Source of the DNA: JAQIBY01 sp034658655
Lineage (GTDB): Bacteria; Bacteroidota; Bacteroidia; Bacteroidales; ML635J-15
Assembly: GCA_034658655.1 (NCBI GenBank)
Contig: JAYEFQ010000135.1
Coordinates: 8,306 to 72,305, forward strand
DNA: 64,000 bases
Direction: 5' to 3'
The notes beneath the pieces are model-generated. The model saw nothing but the letters and a program-made list of their open reading frames with translations. It searched no databases and had not been told where the DNA came from. A program made the position numbers and the translations under genes. Positions 7,572-15,919 of the stretch are shown one piece after another. Every line of letters begins with the position of its first letter. Position 1 is the first letter of the stretch.

Positions 7572-8954
7572 ATGATGGCGAAGGATAAATATACACATGC
7601 AATTCGGGTTGATACAACAACATGTATCGGTTGCTCGCATTGTATGAAAGTTTGTCCTACACAGGCAATTCGAATCGTTGATGGACATGCGAATATTCGT
7701 TCTGAGCGTTGTGTCGATTGCGGGGAATGTTCTCGTGTTTGTCCTGTGGATGCGATTTATGTGCAGGATGATGAAATGAAAATTATGGAGGATTTTGACT
7801 ATCGTGTTGCATTGATTCCTTCCGTTTTTATCGGACAATTTCCTGCTGAATTCACAACAAGTCGGATTTTGCAAGCTGTGCATCAGCTCGGTTTTCACGA
7901 AGTGTTTGAAGTTGAACATGCCGTTGATTTGATAAAAGAGGAATACAAACGACAATCTGAAAACGCAGATGGTCCTCGCCCTCGAATCAGTTCGTATTGT
8001 CCAGCAATTGTCCGTTTAATTCAGGTGGTTTTTCCTTCTTTAACTGATCATATTTTGCAATTGAAAGCACCACATGATATTGCAGCAGATTATTGTAAGG
8101 CAAAAATTCAAACAGAACAGCAGGATGTATTTAAGCCAGGAGTGTTTTATATTACACCTTGTGCGTCAAAAATTGTAGCAGCAAAAGCTCCAGAAGGAGA
8201 GGAGAAATCTCCGATCGATGGAGTGTTTAATATGAATGCACTATATAATAAGGTGTATAAGGTTTTAGTGGGCGATGATAAAAATCAATGTAGAAAACAG
8301 GTTGCTGATTTGTCTCCTGATTCAGTGAATTGGTCATTGTCTGGTTATGAACGGAAATATTTTAACGGTAGGGCTTTGGCCATTGACGGGATGGTAAATG
8401 TGCTTGAATTCTTAGAAAAGCTGGAGTCCGGACAAATATCTGAAATTGATTTTCTTGAGCTTAGAGCCTGTGATCAAGGTTGTGCAGGAGGAATCCTTTG
8501 TCCTGGAAATCGATTTCTTACCGTTGAACGCTTAGAGTCTCGGCAAAATCGCCTTGAGGTGTTGTTAAAATTAAATGAGGAGCTTAATAATCCGCTGATG
8601 GAGAGTGCTTCAGAACTATCAAAAAACCTTTCCATAAACTCGATTCTGCCACGTTCGGAAATGTTAATCGATAAGGATATGGAAACTGCATTGCGAAAAA
8701 TGGACAGATTAAAAACCATTGTAGCATATTTGCCGGGTTTTGATTGTGGTGCATGTGGCGCTCCTACGTGCCGAAGTTTGGCTGAAGATATTGTGAAAAA
8801 TAAAGCAAGTATGTCGTACTGTGTATTTGTGCAGCGAATTATGGAAAAAAATTACAAACTCAGTCCAGAACAAGCTTTTCAAATGATTGAAAAAATTTGG
8901 GGTAAAAACCGACTGAATAAATATATTGATAAAAATGGAAACAATGACGCTTAA
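7572..8954 (+). CDS. putative sensory [FeFe]-hydrogenase (HydS-like)
   Basis: 460 residues. Two [4Fe-4S] motifs come first (CIGCSHCMKVCP from C18; CVDCGECSRVCP from C47). The H-cluster domain follows, with ligand candidates C143 (SSYCP), C197 (TPCASK), C300 and C304 (RACDQGC). A C-terminal four-Cys Fe-S domain has C392, C395, C400 and C417. The usual TSCCP motif of catalytic enzymes, whose first Cys relays protons, is SSYCP here, so Tyr142 replaces that Cys. No PAS domain is visible, which fits group D better than group C of the putative sensory hydrogenases. The neighbours (DRTGG, GHKL ATPases, PHP) support a sensing role. Either of the two first ATGs could start it. Confidence 0.85.
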   Translation: MMAKDKYTHAIRVDTTTCIGCSHCMKVCPTQAIRIVDGHANIRSERCVDCGECSRVCPVDAIYVQDDEMKIMEDFDYRVALIPSVFIGQFPAEFTTSRILQAVHQLGFHEVFEVEHAVDLIKEEYKRQSENADGPRPRISSYCPAIVRLIQVVFPSLTDHILQLKAPHDIAADYCKAKIQTEQQDVFKPGVFYITPCASKIVAAKAPEGEEKSPIDGVFNMNALYNKVYKVLVGDDKNQCRKQVADLSPDSVNWSLSGYERKYFNGRALAIDGMVNVLEFLEKLESGQISEIDFLELRACDQGCAGGILCPGNRFLTVERLESRQNRLEVLLKLNEELNNPLMESASELSKNLSINSILPRSEMLIDKDMETALRKMDRLKTIVAYLPGFDCGACGAPTCRSLAEDIVKNKASMSYCVFVQRIMEKNYKLSPEQAFQMIEKIWGKNRLNKYIDKNGNNDA

Positions 8955-9279
8955 ACAATTAGTAGATGATTTGGGCTTTGTTGCCCTGACTGATGAGACA
9001 CGGCTTAATCGCACTCCTGAATCGGTTTATGTTTCTGATTTACTCAGTGACGTGATGGGAAAAGCTCGTGAAAATATGATTTGGGTTACTTCTCAAGCAC
9101 ATAATAATATTGTGGCAGTTGCATCGCTTAAAGAGCTGAGTGCAATTGTTGTAGTAAATGAAAGAAAAGTTTCTCAGGATGTGATTGAACAAGCTGAAAG
9201 AGAAAACGTTAATATTATTGCCAGCTGTCATGCAGCGTTTGAAACAGTTGGTTTGTTATTTGATTATTTGAATTTGTAA
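8935..9279 (+). CDS. DRTGG domain protein (hydrogenase-associated), second copy
   Basis: 114 residues, starting at the ATG at 8935 inside the last codons of the HydS-like gene (20-base overlap). It shares the layout of the 6816-7160 protein: a serine/threonine-containing YVSDLLSDVMGKARENMIWVT segment, a VVVNERKVSQDVIEQAERE helix and NIIASCHAAFETVG. Having the same length and pattern on either side of the HydS-like gene suggests an old duplication or two partner subunits. Function unknown. Confidence 0.75.
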   Translation: METMTLKQLVDDLGFVALTDETRLNRTPESVYVSDLLSDVMGKARENMIWVTSQAHNNIVAVASLKELSAIVVVNERKVSQDVIEQAERENVNIIASCHAAFETVGLLFDYLNL

Positions 9280-9281
9280 AC

Positions 9282-10025
9282 ATGAAGATGTTTAAAGCAG
9301 ATCTCCATATTCACACTTGTCTGTCTCCTTGCGGAAATTTGGATATGAGTCCGCGCAATATTGTTAATCAAGCCATCGAAAATGGATTGGATATGATAGC
9401 AATTACGGATCATAATTCAACACACAATGTGAAAACATGTATGGAGCTTGCTGAAAACACTGATTTATTTGTCATTCCCGGCTGTGAAATGACGTCTGAG
9501 GAGGAAGTCCACTGTCTAGGATACTTCCCTGATATTAACAGTTTGGATGTTTTCCAGTCTTACCTGGATTCCCATCTTACTGATATTGAAAACAATCCAG
9601 AGAAATTTGGATTTCAGGTGGCTGTTGATAAGTTTGATACAATAAATTACGAAGAAAGTCGTTTATTAGTGGCGGCGTTAAAACAGCCTTTAGAGGCCAT
9701 CGCCGAACAAGTGATAAGTTTGGGTGGAATTTTTGTTCCTGCCCATATTGATAAAACTAAAAATAGTGTGATCAGCCAGCTCGGGTTCCTACCCTACGGC
9801 TTGAATTATAATGCTCTAGAACTATCCCCGAATACCTGTCTATCTACATACAAGAGCATTCGACCCGAGCTGGCTTCACACTTGTTCATTCAAAGTTCCG
9901 ACGCACATTTTTTAAATGATATTGCAAAAGTCCATACGAAATTTTACATGGAAACTTTAGATTGGGAAAATTTTGCGGACTCTTTTCGTGAAGATTCTAA
10001 TAATTATTTTGAAATGAATGACTGA
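9282..10025 (+). CDS. PHP domain phosphoesterase
   Basis: 247 residues with a complete PHP metal-site set: DLHIHT at the N-terminus, ITDHN, a GCEMTSEEEVHCLGYF segment, PAHIDK and SSDAH. This family hydrolyses phosphoesters (histidinol phosphate, RNA/nucleotide 3' ends, pAp) with two or three metals; the substrate here is unknown. It lies two bases after the DRTGG gene and overlaps the next ATPase gene. A possible job is removing a signalling nucleotide within the hydrogenase regulatory module (inference). Confidence 0.85.
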   Translation: MKMFKADLHIHTCLSPCGNLDMSPRNIVNQAIENGLDMIAITDHNSTHNVKTCMELAENTDLFVIPGCEMTSEEEVHCLGYFPDINSLDVFQSYLDSHLTDIENNPEKFGFQVAVDKFDTINYEESRLLVAALKQPLEAIAEQVISLGGIFVPAHIDKTKNSVISQLGFLPYGLNYNALELSPNTCLSTYKSIRPELASHLFIQSSDAHFLNDIAKVHTKFYMETLDWENFADSFREDSNNYFEMND

Positions 10026-10584
10026 TATTGCGATGCATATGATGGATATTGCCCAAAATTCAATTCGGGCAAATGCTAAACATATTGATATTTCTTTTAT
10101 TGAAAATCAAATAAGCAATGAATTGGTTTTTTGTATTTGTGATGATGGTGACGGAATGGCTTCTGAAATGATAGCAAAAATTACCAGTCCCTTTTTTACA
10201 ACACGGACAACCCGGAAAGTTGGGTTAGGAGTCCCATTTTTGAAAATGACCGCTGAGCAAACCGAAGGCTCGTTTTTTATTGAATCTGAACTCGGTAAGG
10301 GCACAAAAGTCAAAGCAAAGTATATGACAAATCATATTGATTGTTTACCACTCGGTGATATCCCGGGATATTTGATTTTGTTATTTATTGCAAATCCTAA
10401 ATTGCAAATTTTATTTGAATATGAAATCGATGGAAAGAAATTTTCTGTGAGTACAACAAAGCTTGCCGCTGAAGGTGTTACAGACTTAAATAATGCAGAA
10501 ATATCAGCTGCTATAAGGACATATGTGAAGGAAAATCTTGACGAATTAGCGAGCATTCGAAATGCGAATAGTTTTTTATGTTGA
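10018..10584 (+). CDS. GHKL ATPase domain protein, hydrogenase-associated
   Basis: 188 residues. The first 105 form a histidine-kinase-like ATPase: N box DIAQNSIRANA, G1 CDDGDGM, an F box around SPFFTT and G2 KVGLGVPFLK. The C-terminal 80 residues are not recognised. No phospho-accepting histidine domain is present. It overlaps the PHP gene by 8 bases and ends the first hydrogenase unit. It is the second GHKL protein of the unit, distinct from the RsbW-like one. Confidence 0.8.
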   Translation: MTDIAMHMMDIAQNSIRANAKHIDISFIENQISNELVFCICDDGDGMASEMIAKITSPFFTTRTTRKVGLGVPFLKMTAEQTEGSFFIESELGKGTKVKAKYMTNHIDCLPLGDIPGYLILLFIANPKLQILFEYEIDGKKFSVSTTKLAAEGVTDLNNAEISAAIRTYVKENLDELASIRNANSFLC

Positions 10585-10711
10585 TAAACATGTCTTCCCC
10601 ATACTTTAAATCTTTCGGATATTGCTCCTTAAATTGTCTGATTGATAGCGTGTTCAAACTCTGATTTGTAGCTGATTTTTTATATGGCAGAAGTGTCGTT
10701 GTAAAATATGT

Positions 10712-10727
10712 TGTTAAACAATTAACA
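10712..10727. promoter_or_regulatory. Rex-like operator upstream of the catalytic hydrogenase operon
   Basis: TGTTAA-ACAA-TTAACA, with the same half-sites and 4-base spacer as at 6757-6772. The wider context is also similar: both sites follow a TCGT(GT)TGTAAAA stretch and are followed by GTGTTA. This points to one regulator controlling both units. A further TTAACAG half-site lies at 10739-10745. Confidence 0.65.
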
Positions 10728-10753
10728 GTGTTATAGGATTAACAGAAATTAAG

Positions 10754-10761
10754 TAATTTTG
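10754..10761 (+). promoter_or_regulatory. -7 box of the catalytic hydrogenase operon
   Basis: TAATTTTG matches TAnnTTTG. It lies 27 bases after the operator core and 55 bases before the first ATG, which is preceded by a strong GGAGGA. Confidence 0.5.
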
Positions 10762-10816
10762 TAATGGAATAAAATCGCACTATATTGAATGTCTAAAAAT
10801 ATTTGGAGGAATTAAA

Positions 10817-11215
10817 ATGGCAAAAATTAAATCATTAGCAGACCTTAAAAAGAAACAAGACGAGGTTAGGTCTAAACTGGATTTGAGAGACAAGGCTGAT
10901 AATACTGAGTCTTTAGTTCAAATTAAAGTTGCAATGGCAACCTGTGGTATTGCTTCCGGTGCGAAGGAAATCATGGAGTTTTTTGTAGATGAACTGGGAA
11001 AGCGGAATATCGATGCTGTGGTTACTCAGACTGGTTGTATGGGGTATTGTTATGCTGAACCTACTATTGAGGTTCAGCTGCCGGGTCAGGAGCCTGTAGT
11101 TTACGGGTATGTTGACAGCAAAAAAGCAGATGACATCATCGAGCTTTACATTAAAAAAGGAGAGTTAGTGGATGGAATTATTCCACAGAATTATGAAACC
11201 ATTGATAATAAATAA
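10817..11215 (+). CDS. thioredoxin-like [2Fe-2S] ferredoxin, hydrogenase operon
   Basis: 132 residues. After a charged N-terminal helix it shows a thioredoxin-like [2Fe-2S] domain with Cys in MATCGIASGA and in TGCMGYCYAEP, the same domain that is fused to the N-terminus of the next gene. Such proteins accompany NADH-dependent [FeFe]-hydrogenases in Thermotogales and Clostridia. A GGAGGA Shine-Dalgarno at 10805-10810 precedes the ATG, unusual for this genome. An electron-transfer accessory role is inferred. Confidence 0.85.
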   Translation: MAKIKSLADLKKKQDEVRSKLDLRDKADNTESLVQIKVAMATCGIASGAKEIMEFFVDELGKRNIDAVVTQTGCMGYCYAEPTIEVQLPGQEPVVYGYVDSKKADDIIELYIKKGELVDGIIPQNYETIDNK

Positions 11216-11232
11216 AAAGGAGGACGTATCAA

Positions 11233-13026
11233 ATGGCCAATTATAAGATGCATATTCTAGTTTGTGGTGGAACGGGTTGCCGTGCTTCACAAAGCGAGAT
11301 GATTCTCGACAATCTGAAAGCTGAGTTAGAAGGGAAAGGACTGAGTGATGAAATTCAAGTCATTCAAACCGGTTGTTTCGGGTTTTGTGAAAAAGGTCCA
11401 ATCGTAAAAATCATGCCGGACAATACATTCTATGTGGAGGTTACTCCCGAGGATGTAAAAGAAATCATTGATGAACATATCATTAAAGGACGTAGAGTGG
11501 ATCGCTTGTTATATACAGATCCTGATAATCAGGAGCATATAGCAGATTCAAAACATATGGGTTTTTATAAAAAACAACTGCGTATTGCGTTACGCAATTG
11601 TGGTTTTATTGATCCTGAAGATATTGATGAAGCACTTGCAAAAGACGCTTATCTTGCGCTTGGAAATGCATTAACTAAAATGTCACCTGATGAGGTAATT
11701 GCTGTGATGAAAGATTCCGGTTTACGTGGTCGAGGAGGCGGTGGTTTTCCTGCAGGCTTGAAATGGGAATTTGCAGCTAAAAATGCTTCCGATCAAAAAT
11801 ACGTGGTATGTAATGCTGATGAAGGTGACCCTGGTGCATTTATGGATCGTTCGATTCTCGAAGGCGATCCGCATTCAGTCCTGGAGGCAATGGCGCTTTG
11901 TGGATATAGTACCGGTGCAAGTAAAGGATTAATTTATATCCGTGCTGAGTACCCACTTGCAATTGAGCGTTTGAAAATTGCTATGAAGCAAGCAAGGGAA
12001 TATGGATTCCTTGGCAATGATATTATGGGTAGCGGGTTCGATTTTGACATTGAACTTCGTTATGGTGCCGGTGCATTTGTTTGCGGTGAAGAAACTGCAC
12101 TTATCCATTCCATGGAAGGTGAGCGCGGAGAACCTACTGTGAAACCACCATTCCCTGCAGAATCTGGGTATCTTAATAAGCCGACGAATGTGAATAATGT
12201 GGAAACTTTTGCGAATGTCCCCGTTATTTTACTTAAGGGAGCTGATTGGTATAAATCAATCGGAACTAAAAAGTCATCTGGAACGAAAGTGTTTGCACTT
12301 GCTGGGAAAATTAATAATGTCGGGTTAATAGAGGTGCCAATGGGAACAACTCTTCGCGAAGTGATTTTTGAAATCGGCGGTGGGATAAAAGACGGAAAAA
12401 AATTCAAAGCGGTTCAAACCGGTGGCCCTTCTGGTGGTTGTTTGACAGAAAAACATCTTGATACCAAAATTGATTTTGATAATTTGATTGAGGTTGGTTC
12501 TATGATGGGATCTGGTGGTATGATTGTAATGGATGAAGATGATTGTATGGTTTCTATGGCAAAATTTTATCTAGAGTTTACCGTTGAAGAAAGCTGTGGT
12601 AAATGTTCACCATGCCGTATTGGGAATAAACGATTGTATGAAATTTTAACTAAAATTTCTGAAGGGAAAGGGACAATGGATGATTTAGATCTTTTACGTA
12701 ATTTGAGCGAAGTTATTAAAGATACATCGCTTTGTGGATTAGGTCAAACTTCGCCAAATCCGGTTTTGTCAACTATGAGTAATTTTTGGGACGAGTACGT
12801 TGAGCATGTTACCGATAAAAAATGCCGTGCAGGACAATGTGCCGCATTGAAACAATATATTATTGACGAGGAAGCTTGTGTGGGATGTACTGCTTGTGCA
12901 AGAGTTTGTCCGGTGAATGCAATCTCTGGTGAGCGCAAAATGCCTCACGAAATCAATCAAGATATTTGTATCAAGTGTAATGCATGTTATGAAAAATGTA
13001 AATTTAATGCAATCAGCATAAACTAA
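11233..13026 (+). CDS. hydB: NADH-binding flavoprotein subunit of bifurcating [FeFe]-hydrogenase
   Basis: 597-residue NuoF-like subunit. It carries FMN and binds NADH. Order: thioredoxin-like [2Fe-2S] domain (C11, C16, C48, C52), NADH/FMN domain with GLRGRGGGGFPAGLKWEF and DEGDPGAFMDRS, SLBB domain, the ESCGKCSPCRIG [4Fe-4S] motif near 453, and a C-terminal pair of [4Fe-4S] motifs (CVGCTACARVCP, CIKCNACYEKC). This fused layout is typical of HydB in electron-bifurcating hydrogenases. A strong AAGGAGG at 11217-11223 precedes its ATG. Confidence 0.94.
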   Translation: MANYKMHILVCGGTGCRASQSEMILDNLKAELEGKGLSDEIQVIQTGCFGFCEKGPIVKIMPDNTFYVEVTPEDVKEIIDEHIIKGRRVDRLLYTDPDNQEHIADSKHMGFYKKQLRIALRNCGFIDPEDIDEALAKDAYLALGNALTKMSPDEVIAVMKDSGLRGRGGGGFPAGLKWEFAAKNASDQKYVVCNADEGDPGAFMDRSILEGDPHSVLEAMALCGYSTGASKGLIYIRAEYPLAIERLKIAMKQAREYGFLGNDIMGSGFDFDIELRYGAGAFVCGEETALIHSMEGERGEPTVKPPFPAESGYLNKPTNVNNVETFANVPVILLKGADWYKSIGTKKSSGTKVFALAGKINNVGLIEVPMGTTLREVIFEIGGGIKDGKKFKAVQTGGPSGGCLTEKHLDTKIDFDNLIEVGSMMGSGGMIVMDEDDCMVSMAKFYLEFTVEESCGKCSPCRIGNKRLYEILTKISEGKGTMDDLDLLRNLSEVIKDTSLCGLGQTSPNPVLSTMSNFWDEYVEHVTDKKCRAGQCAALKQYIIDEEACVGCTACARVCPVNAISGERKMPHEINQDICIKCNACYEKCKFNAISIN

Positions 13027-13044
13027 AAAAAAGGAGAATAAGTA

Positions 13045-14817
13045 ATGGCTAAAGTAAACATAAATATTGACGGGAAACCATTGCAGGTAGAAGCGGGAAC
13101 AACGATTCTCAAAGCTGCCCGTGATCAAGGGATTACCATTCCTACACTTTGCTATATGCAGCTCGAAGACCTTTGTATTGAACACAATCCTGGTGGATGC
13201 CGCTTGTGTATCGTTGAGGTTGAAGGTAGAAACAATCTTGCTCCTTCTTGTGTGACAAAAGTTTGGGAAGGAATGAATATTAAAACTCACACTCCACGTG
13301 TCATTAACGCACGGAAAACAGTGATGGAACTTATCCTCTCTGACCATCCGTTCGATTGTCTCGTGTGTGCTAAAAACGGAACCTGTGATTTGCAAAAAAT
13401 GGCGCAAGATCTCGGAATTCGTGAAATTCATTATCAAGGTGAACAATCCACTTATAAAGAAGATTATTCCCCTTCAATTATTCGGGATATGGATAAATGC
13501 ATTATGTGTCGTCGTTGCGAAACCATGTGTAACGATGTACAAACCTGCGGAGTATTGTCTGGAATTTATCGTGGATTTGAAGCAGTTGTCGCACCTGCAT
13601 TTGAACAAGATCTTGAAAAATCACCATGTACATATTGCGGTCAATGTGTTGCCGTATGTCCAACAGGAGCATTAACTGAGGTTGATCACACAAATAAAGT
13701 GGTTAGGGCATTGGCTGATCCCAAAAAAACAGTGATTGTTCAAACTGCTCCGGCAGTGCGTGCAGCTCTGGGCGAAGAATTTGGCATGGAGCCTGGAACT
13801 TTGGTTACTGGGAAAATGGTTTCTGCATTGCGTCGTCTCGGTTTTGATCAGGTATTTGATACTGATTTTGCTGCTGACCTTACCATTATGGAAGAAGGTG
13901 CTGAATTACTCGGTCGTTTGACAAAATTTTTAGAAGGTGATAAATCTGTTAGATTACCTATTCTTACATCTTGTTGTCCGGCATGGGTGCAATTCTTTGA
14001 GCATAATTTCCCGGAAATGAAAGACATTCCTTCAACTTCAAAATCACCCCAGCAAATGTTCGGTGCGATTGCAAAAACTTATCTCGCTGATAAAATTCAG
14101 GTGAAACGAGAAAATCTCGTAGTTGTTTCTGTGATGCCTTGTCTTTCTAAAAAGTATGAAGCACAACGAGATGAATTTAAAGTGGATGGAAATCCTGATG
14201 TAGATTATTCAATTTCAACACGTGAATTGGCTCACCTGATTAAACAAAGTATTGGCGATTTGAAAAACCTTCCAGATGAAGATTTCGATCGCCCGATGGG
14301 AGAGTCAACGGGTGCAGGTGTTATCTTTGGTGTAACAGGTGGAGTTATTGAAGCGGCGGTAAGAACGGCTTATGAAGTACATACCGGAAAAGAGCTTCCG
14401 AAGCTTGATTTTGAAGAATTGCGTGGATTTGACGGTGTGCGTTCTGCAACTATTGATTTTGACGGATTGCCGATTAATATTGGCATTGCACACGGACTCG
14501 GTAATGCAAGAAAACTGCTCGAAGAAATCAAACGAGGAGAATCACAATACCATGCCATTGAAATTATGGCTTGTCCTGGTGGATGTATTGGTGGAGGCGG
14601 ACAGCCGCTGCATCATGGAGATAGTTCAATTATCAAAAAACGGGCTGAGGCAATTTATAGTGAAGATAAAGGTAAAGCAATTCGTAAATCTCACATGAAT
14701 CCGGAAATTATTAAATTGTATGAAGATTTCCTTGGTGAGCCGATGAGTGAAAAAGCCCATCACTTGTTGCATACAAGCTATTTTGATAAAAAGAAATCAA
14801 CATTTATTGAATCTTAA
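13045..14817 (+). CDS. hydA: [FeFe]-hydrogenase catalytic subunit, NADH-dependent type
   Basis: 590 residues; reduces protons to H2 or oxidises H2. Order: plant-type [2Fe-2S] domain (C36, C52, C55, C69 region), His/Cys-ligated cluster (H101, C105, C108, C114), two [4Fe-4S] clusters (from C152 and C195), then the H-cluster domain. Its ligands are C311 (TSCCPAW), C366 (MPCLSKK), C510 and C514 (MACPGGC), and the proton-relay C310 is present. The C-terminal part is the small-subunit-like domain. With hydB and hydC it should form a trimer using NADH and reduced ferredoxin. AAGGAG at 13031-13036 precedes the start. No maturation genes (hydE, hydF, hydG) lie in the window. Confidence 0.96.
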   Translation: MAKVNINIDGKPLQVEAGTTILKAARDQGITIPTLCYMQLEDLCIEHNPGGCRLCIVEVEGRNNLAPSCVTKVWEGMNIKTHTPRVINARKTVMELILSDHPFDCLVCAKNGTCDLQKMAQDLGIREIHYQGEQSTYKEDYSPSIIRDMDKCIMCRRCETMCNDVQTCGVLSGIYRGFEAVVAPAFEQDLEKSPCTYCGQCVAVCPTGALTEVDHTNKVVRALADPKKTVIVQTAPAVRAALGEEFGMEPGTLVTGKMVSALRRLGFDQVFDTDFAADLTIMEEGAELLGRLTKFLEGDKSVRLPILTSCCPAWVQFFEHNFPEMKDIPSTSKSPQQMFGAIAKTYLADKIQVKRENLVVVSVMPCLSKKYEAQRDEFKVDGNPDVDYSISTRELAHLIKQSIGDLKNLPDEDFDRPMGESTGAGVIFGVTGGVIEAAVRTAYEVHTGKELPKLDFEELRGFDGVRSATIDFDGLPINIGIAHGLGNARKLLEEIKRGESQYHAIEIMACPGGCIGGGGQPLHHGDSSIIKKRAEAIYSEDKGKAIRKSHMNPEIIKLYEDFLGEPMSEKAHHLLHTSYFDKKKSTFIES

Positions 14818-14829
14818 AAACATCGCATT

Positions 14830-15321
14830 ATGTCTAGTGTAAAAATAAAACTCAAGGAAGCAGATATTAAGAAAATTCAGGAAATTTGTTCTGCTTTCAA
14901 CAATGCTCCCGGAGAATTAATTAACGTTCTGCATAAATGTCAAAAGCATTTTGGATATTTACCAGCTGAGATTCAGGAAGTTGTTGCATATGAATTGAAT
15001 ATTTCCACTGCGAAGGTATATGGAGTGGTTACGTTCTACTCATTCTTTACAATGACACCCAAAGGCCGTTACCCGATTTCAATTTGTACTGGAACTGCAT
15101 GTTATGTGCGTGGTGCAGAAAAAGTATTGGAAGAATTTAAAAAAGGACTGAAAATAGAAGTTGGTGAAACGTCTAAAGACGGGAAATTCTCGCTTTCATG
15201 CTTACGTTGCGTTGGTGCATGTGGCTTGGCGCCTGTTGTATTAATTGGTGATAAAACTTATGGGCGTGTATCTCCTGAAGAAGTGTCTGAAATTCTGAAA
15301 GAATACGAAGAAAAAGAATAA
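14830..15321 (+). CDS. hydC: NuoE-like [2Fe-2S] subunit of bifurcating [FeFe]-hydrogenase
   Basis: 163 residues, close to the length of HydC from Thermotoga. The N-terminal helical bundle (LINVLHKCQKHFGYLP) is followed by a thioredoxin-like [2Fe-2S] domain with ligand Cys in CTGTACYVRG and in LRCVGACGLAPV. It lies 12 bases after hydA without a Shine-Dalgarno, unlike the three genes before it. In Thermotoga the order is hydC-B-A; here hydC is last. Confidence 0.93.
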   Translation: MSSVKIKLKEADIKKIQEICSAFNNAPGELINVLHKCQKHFGYLPAEIQEVVAYELNISTAKVYGVVTFYSFFTMTPKGRYPISICTGTACYVRGAEKVLEEFKKGLKIEVGETSKDGKFSLSCLRCVGACGLAPVVLIGDKTYGRVSPEEVSEILKEYEEKE

Positions 15322-15550
15322 GTATTTGATTTGGCTATATTTAGGGCTTGCTGAGAAACGCATAATGCGCTTTGTGCTTCTCCATAATTGAATGCAGGAG
15401 ATGTATTTTCCTAAGAACTTACCGTCCAATGTGATTTGCAGACTTGGTATTAGGAAGAGATTCAATAAGAAGAATGTTTATTACGAAAATCTATTAATCG
15501 ATTCTGTAAATCATATTTAACCCAAAATCCGCAAGGAAATTTATTTTATT

Positions 15551-15581
15551 TATACTGGAATTTTTGATTTTAAAGTGGTAT
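15551..15581 (-). repeat. MITE-like dispersed repeat, fragment B
   Basis: 31 bases identical to 6608-6638, the ATACC-bearing end of copy A read on the minus strand. The rest of the element is missing here. Confidence 0.7.
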
Positions 15582-15751
15582 AACTTTATCATTTTTCATC
15601 CGTCTTCGCCGGACAAGTTTTGATATTCGACATTTTAAATTTATTAAACTAAAACACTTATCGGTCTGATTTTTTAAAGTGTTAAATCAAGAGTAGAAAT
15701 ATTGAATATGGGATAAAAATGTGTTTTCTTTTTGCAGATTGCCTCGCGGCA

Positions 15752-15919
15752 GGGCGGAGGCGGTTAGCTTGACAGCGTTGATGCCGTTGTGGCTGCTTTG
15801 AACCCGGCGACCGGAGGCTTTGCCCGGCTACATTTTCTGTAGTCGGGAAGCCCGGAAGGAAAAGCCAATGCCACAGGCAGAAACGGTGGCAACTAAAAGC
15901 CGCAGACCGTTTGCCGCCC
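15752..15919. ncRNA. GC-rich long imperfect hairpin: structured RNA or repeat candidate
   Basis: This patch of about 170 bases is far richer in G and C than its surroundings. It folds on paper into one long stem with co-linear helices: 15752-15757/15914-15919, 15761-15764/15906-15909, 15767-15770/15897-15900, 15777-15780/15890-15893, 15784-15787/15883-15886, 15788-15793/15870-15875, 15795-15799/15861-15865, 15811-15813/15853-15855, 15816-15820/15848-15852, and an apical hairpin 15823-15832/15838-15847. It may be a non-coding RNA, a repeat element or a palindromic mobile remnant; the strand is unknown. A minus-strand frame across it has no recognisable product. Confidence 0.5.

Noticed and set aside
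7491..7955. 154-codon minus-strand frame
   Set aside because: Lies entirely opposite the RsbW-like and HydS-like genes, whose motifs are clear; a shadow frame.
12769..13446. 225-codon minus-strand frame
   Set aside because: Opposite hydB and hydA, composition rich in Phe/Thr/Cys as a reverse image of Fe-S coding; shadow frame.
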